This document shows positions 29,560 through 29,945 of a DNA stretch of 29,945 nucleotides, one piece after another. Numbering within the stretch: position 1 is the stretch's first letter; the number at the start of each line of letters is the position of its first letter. The stretch covers positions 1-29,945 of the forward strand of contig DFGU01000101.1 in the NCBI GenBank assembly GCA_002371785.1. Direction: 5' to 3'. The translations under genes were made by a program, and so were the position numbers. The DNA is from Bacteroidales bacterium UBA3742 (GTDB lineage: Bacteria; Bacteroidota; Bacteroidia; Bacteroidales; Paludibacteraceae). The notes below the pieces were generated by a model. The model searched no databases. It saw only the letters and a program-made list of their open reading frames with translations, and was not told where the DNA came from.

Positions 29560-29945
29560 TTAGTGCAGTCCCTTCACATGCGAGGGAGCTGCCACAAACT
29601 GCTTGAGATAGAAGGGCTCATAGTACGCCACATCTGCTCCTCGGAAGCCCTCTGCCAGCATCTGCTCGGCCAACAGGCCCATATATTGTGCATCGGGTAC
29701 AATACCCGCTATATAATGCATATTCGGTTGTGTCAGTACGGTCTGACACTTCTCTGCACCATCTCCGAAGTAATAAACCGGCTTCTTCCCCGCTTCTTTC
29801 CCCATCAGGCTGTCTTCGCTCTCTACGACCACAGCTCGTGTTTCTCCCTTCGGTTGCAGATCGGCATCGTACAGACGGGTATATACCTCCATACGACGCG
29901 CATCAATCATCGGACATAGTAGTCCGTCTTCTATATGTGCGTGCG
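29560..29945 (-). CDS. tsaB: tRNA threonylcarbamoyladenosine biosynthesis protein TsaB, C-terminal part (5' end outside window)
   Basis: The frame stays open to the window edge; 128 codons are visible of about 230 expected. LLCPMIDARRMEVYTRLYD is the conserved block in the middle of TsaB (PMIDARR.EVY), and the end VPDAQYMGLLAEQM, VAYYEPFYLKQF fits the family (P.A..L..LA, EP.YLR). TsaB is an inactive kinase-fold partner that holds TsaD in the complex making t6A37 on tRNAs. The end AAPSHVKGLH runs into a heptamer array at the stop codon. It may be in one transcript with porW. Confidence 0.92.
   Translation of the reverse strand, partial: HAHIEDGLLCPMIDARRMEVYTRLYDADLQPKGETRAVVVESEDSLMGKEAGKKPVYYFGDGAEKCQTVLTQPNMHYIAGIVPDAQYMGLLAEQMLAEGFRGADVAYYEPFYLKQFVAAPSHVKGLH

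Overview
The window looks like a chromosomal segment of a Bacteroidales bacterium, probably an uncultured gut or rumen lineage; I cannot fix the family. Three things point there. Promoters follow the Bacteroidota form TTTG, a 19-20 nt gap, then TAnnTTTG, seen seven to nine times. There is type IX secretion machinery (a PorW/SprE-like lipoprotein) and a protein with a T9SS-like C-terminal sorting tail. Several conserved Bacteroidota-only families are also present. The coding DNA is GC-rich, while the intergenic promoters are very AT-rich.

Layout. 2-2223 (+): the end of a large secreted surface protein and a small two-hydrophobic-segment protein translationally coupled to it. 7676-2154 (-): a five-gene run, pta, ackA, a GH13 glycosidase, a UbiA-type prenyltransferase and maf, joined by short overlaps. 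7887-9509 (+): an OmpA-family outer-membrane protein, then a CAU-anticodon tRNA with a strong terminator. 11575-9719 (-): a helix-hairpin-helix/beta-barrel protein, divergent from a flippase-like membrane protein (11644-12504, +). 12570-18619 (+): a DPE2-like 4-alpha-glucanotransferase, then a tight comEC, xseA and ComEA-like HhH cluster. 21392-18681 (-): pyrE-like, SRPBCC, psd and deoC, ending in a UUCG-loop terminator. 21611-25338 (+): TPR lipoprotein, small membrane protein and mutL. 26815-25442 (-): miaB, convergent with mutL. Then come tRNA-Pro(GGG) with a terminator (+), and porW/sprE plus the C-terminal half of tsaB (-), which runs off the window.

How the genes work together: pta-ackA makes ATP and acetate from acetyl-CoA. 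GH13 and GH77 handle alpha-glucans inside the cell. psd and the UbiA protein act on membrane lipids. comEC and the two HhH proteins resemble DNA-uptake functions. PorW serves the T9SS, which would export proteins like the first one.

The most unusual feature is a set of short tandem-repeat arrays with periods of 7, 8 or 16 bp. Five of them overlap or supply the stop codon of a minus-strand gene (pta, the HhH-barrel gene, the SRPBCC gene, miaB, tsaB). Two more sit in frame inside miaB, and one also supplies the GTG start of porW. They recall the heptamer STRR repeats of filamentous cyanobacteria, but I know of no described function in Bacteroidota. Other oddities are a full-length PyrE with an altered PRPP site, back-to-back promoters that would give almost leaderless mRNAs, an extra base in a tRNA D-arm, and a 70-bp convergent coding overlap. 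No stretch over 300 bases lacks a gene.
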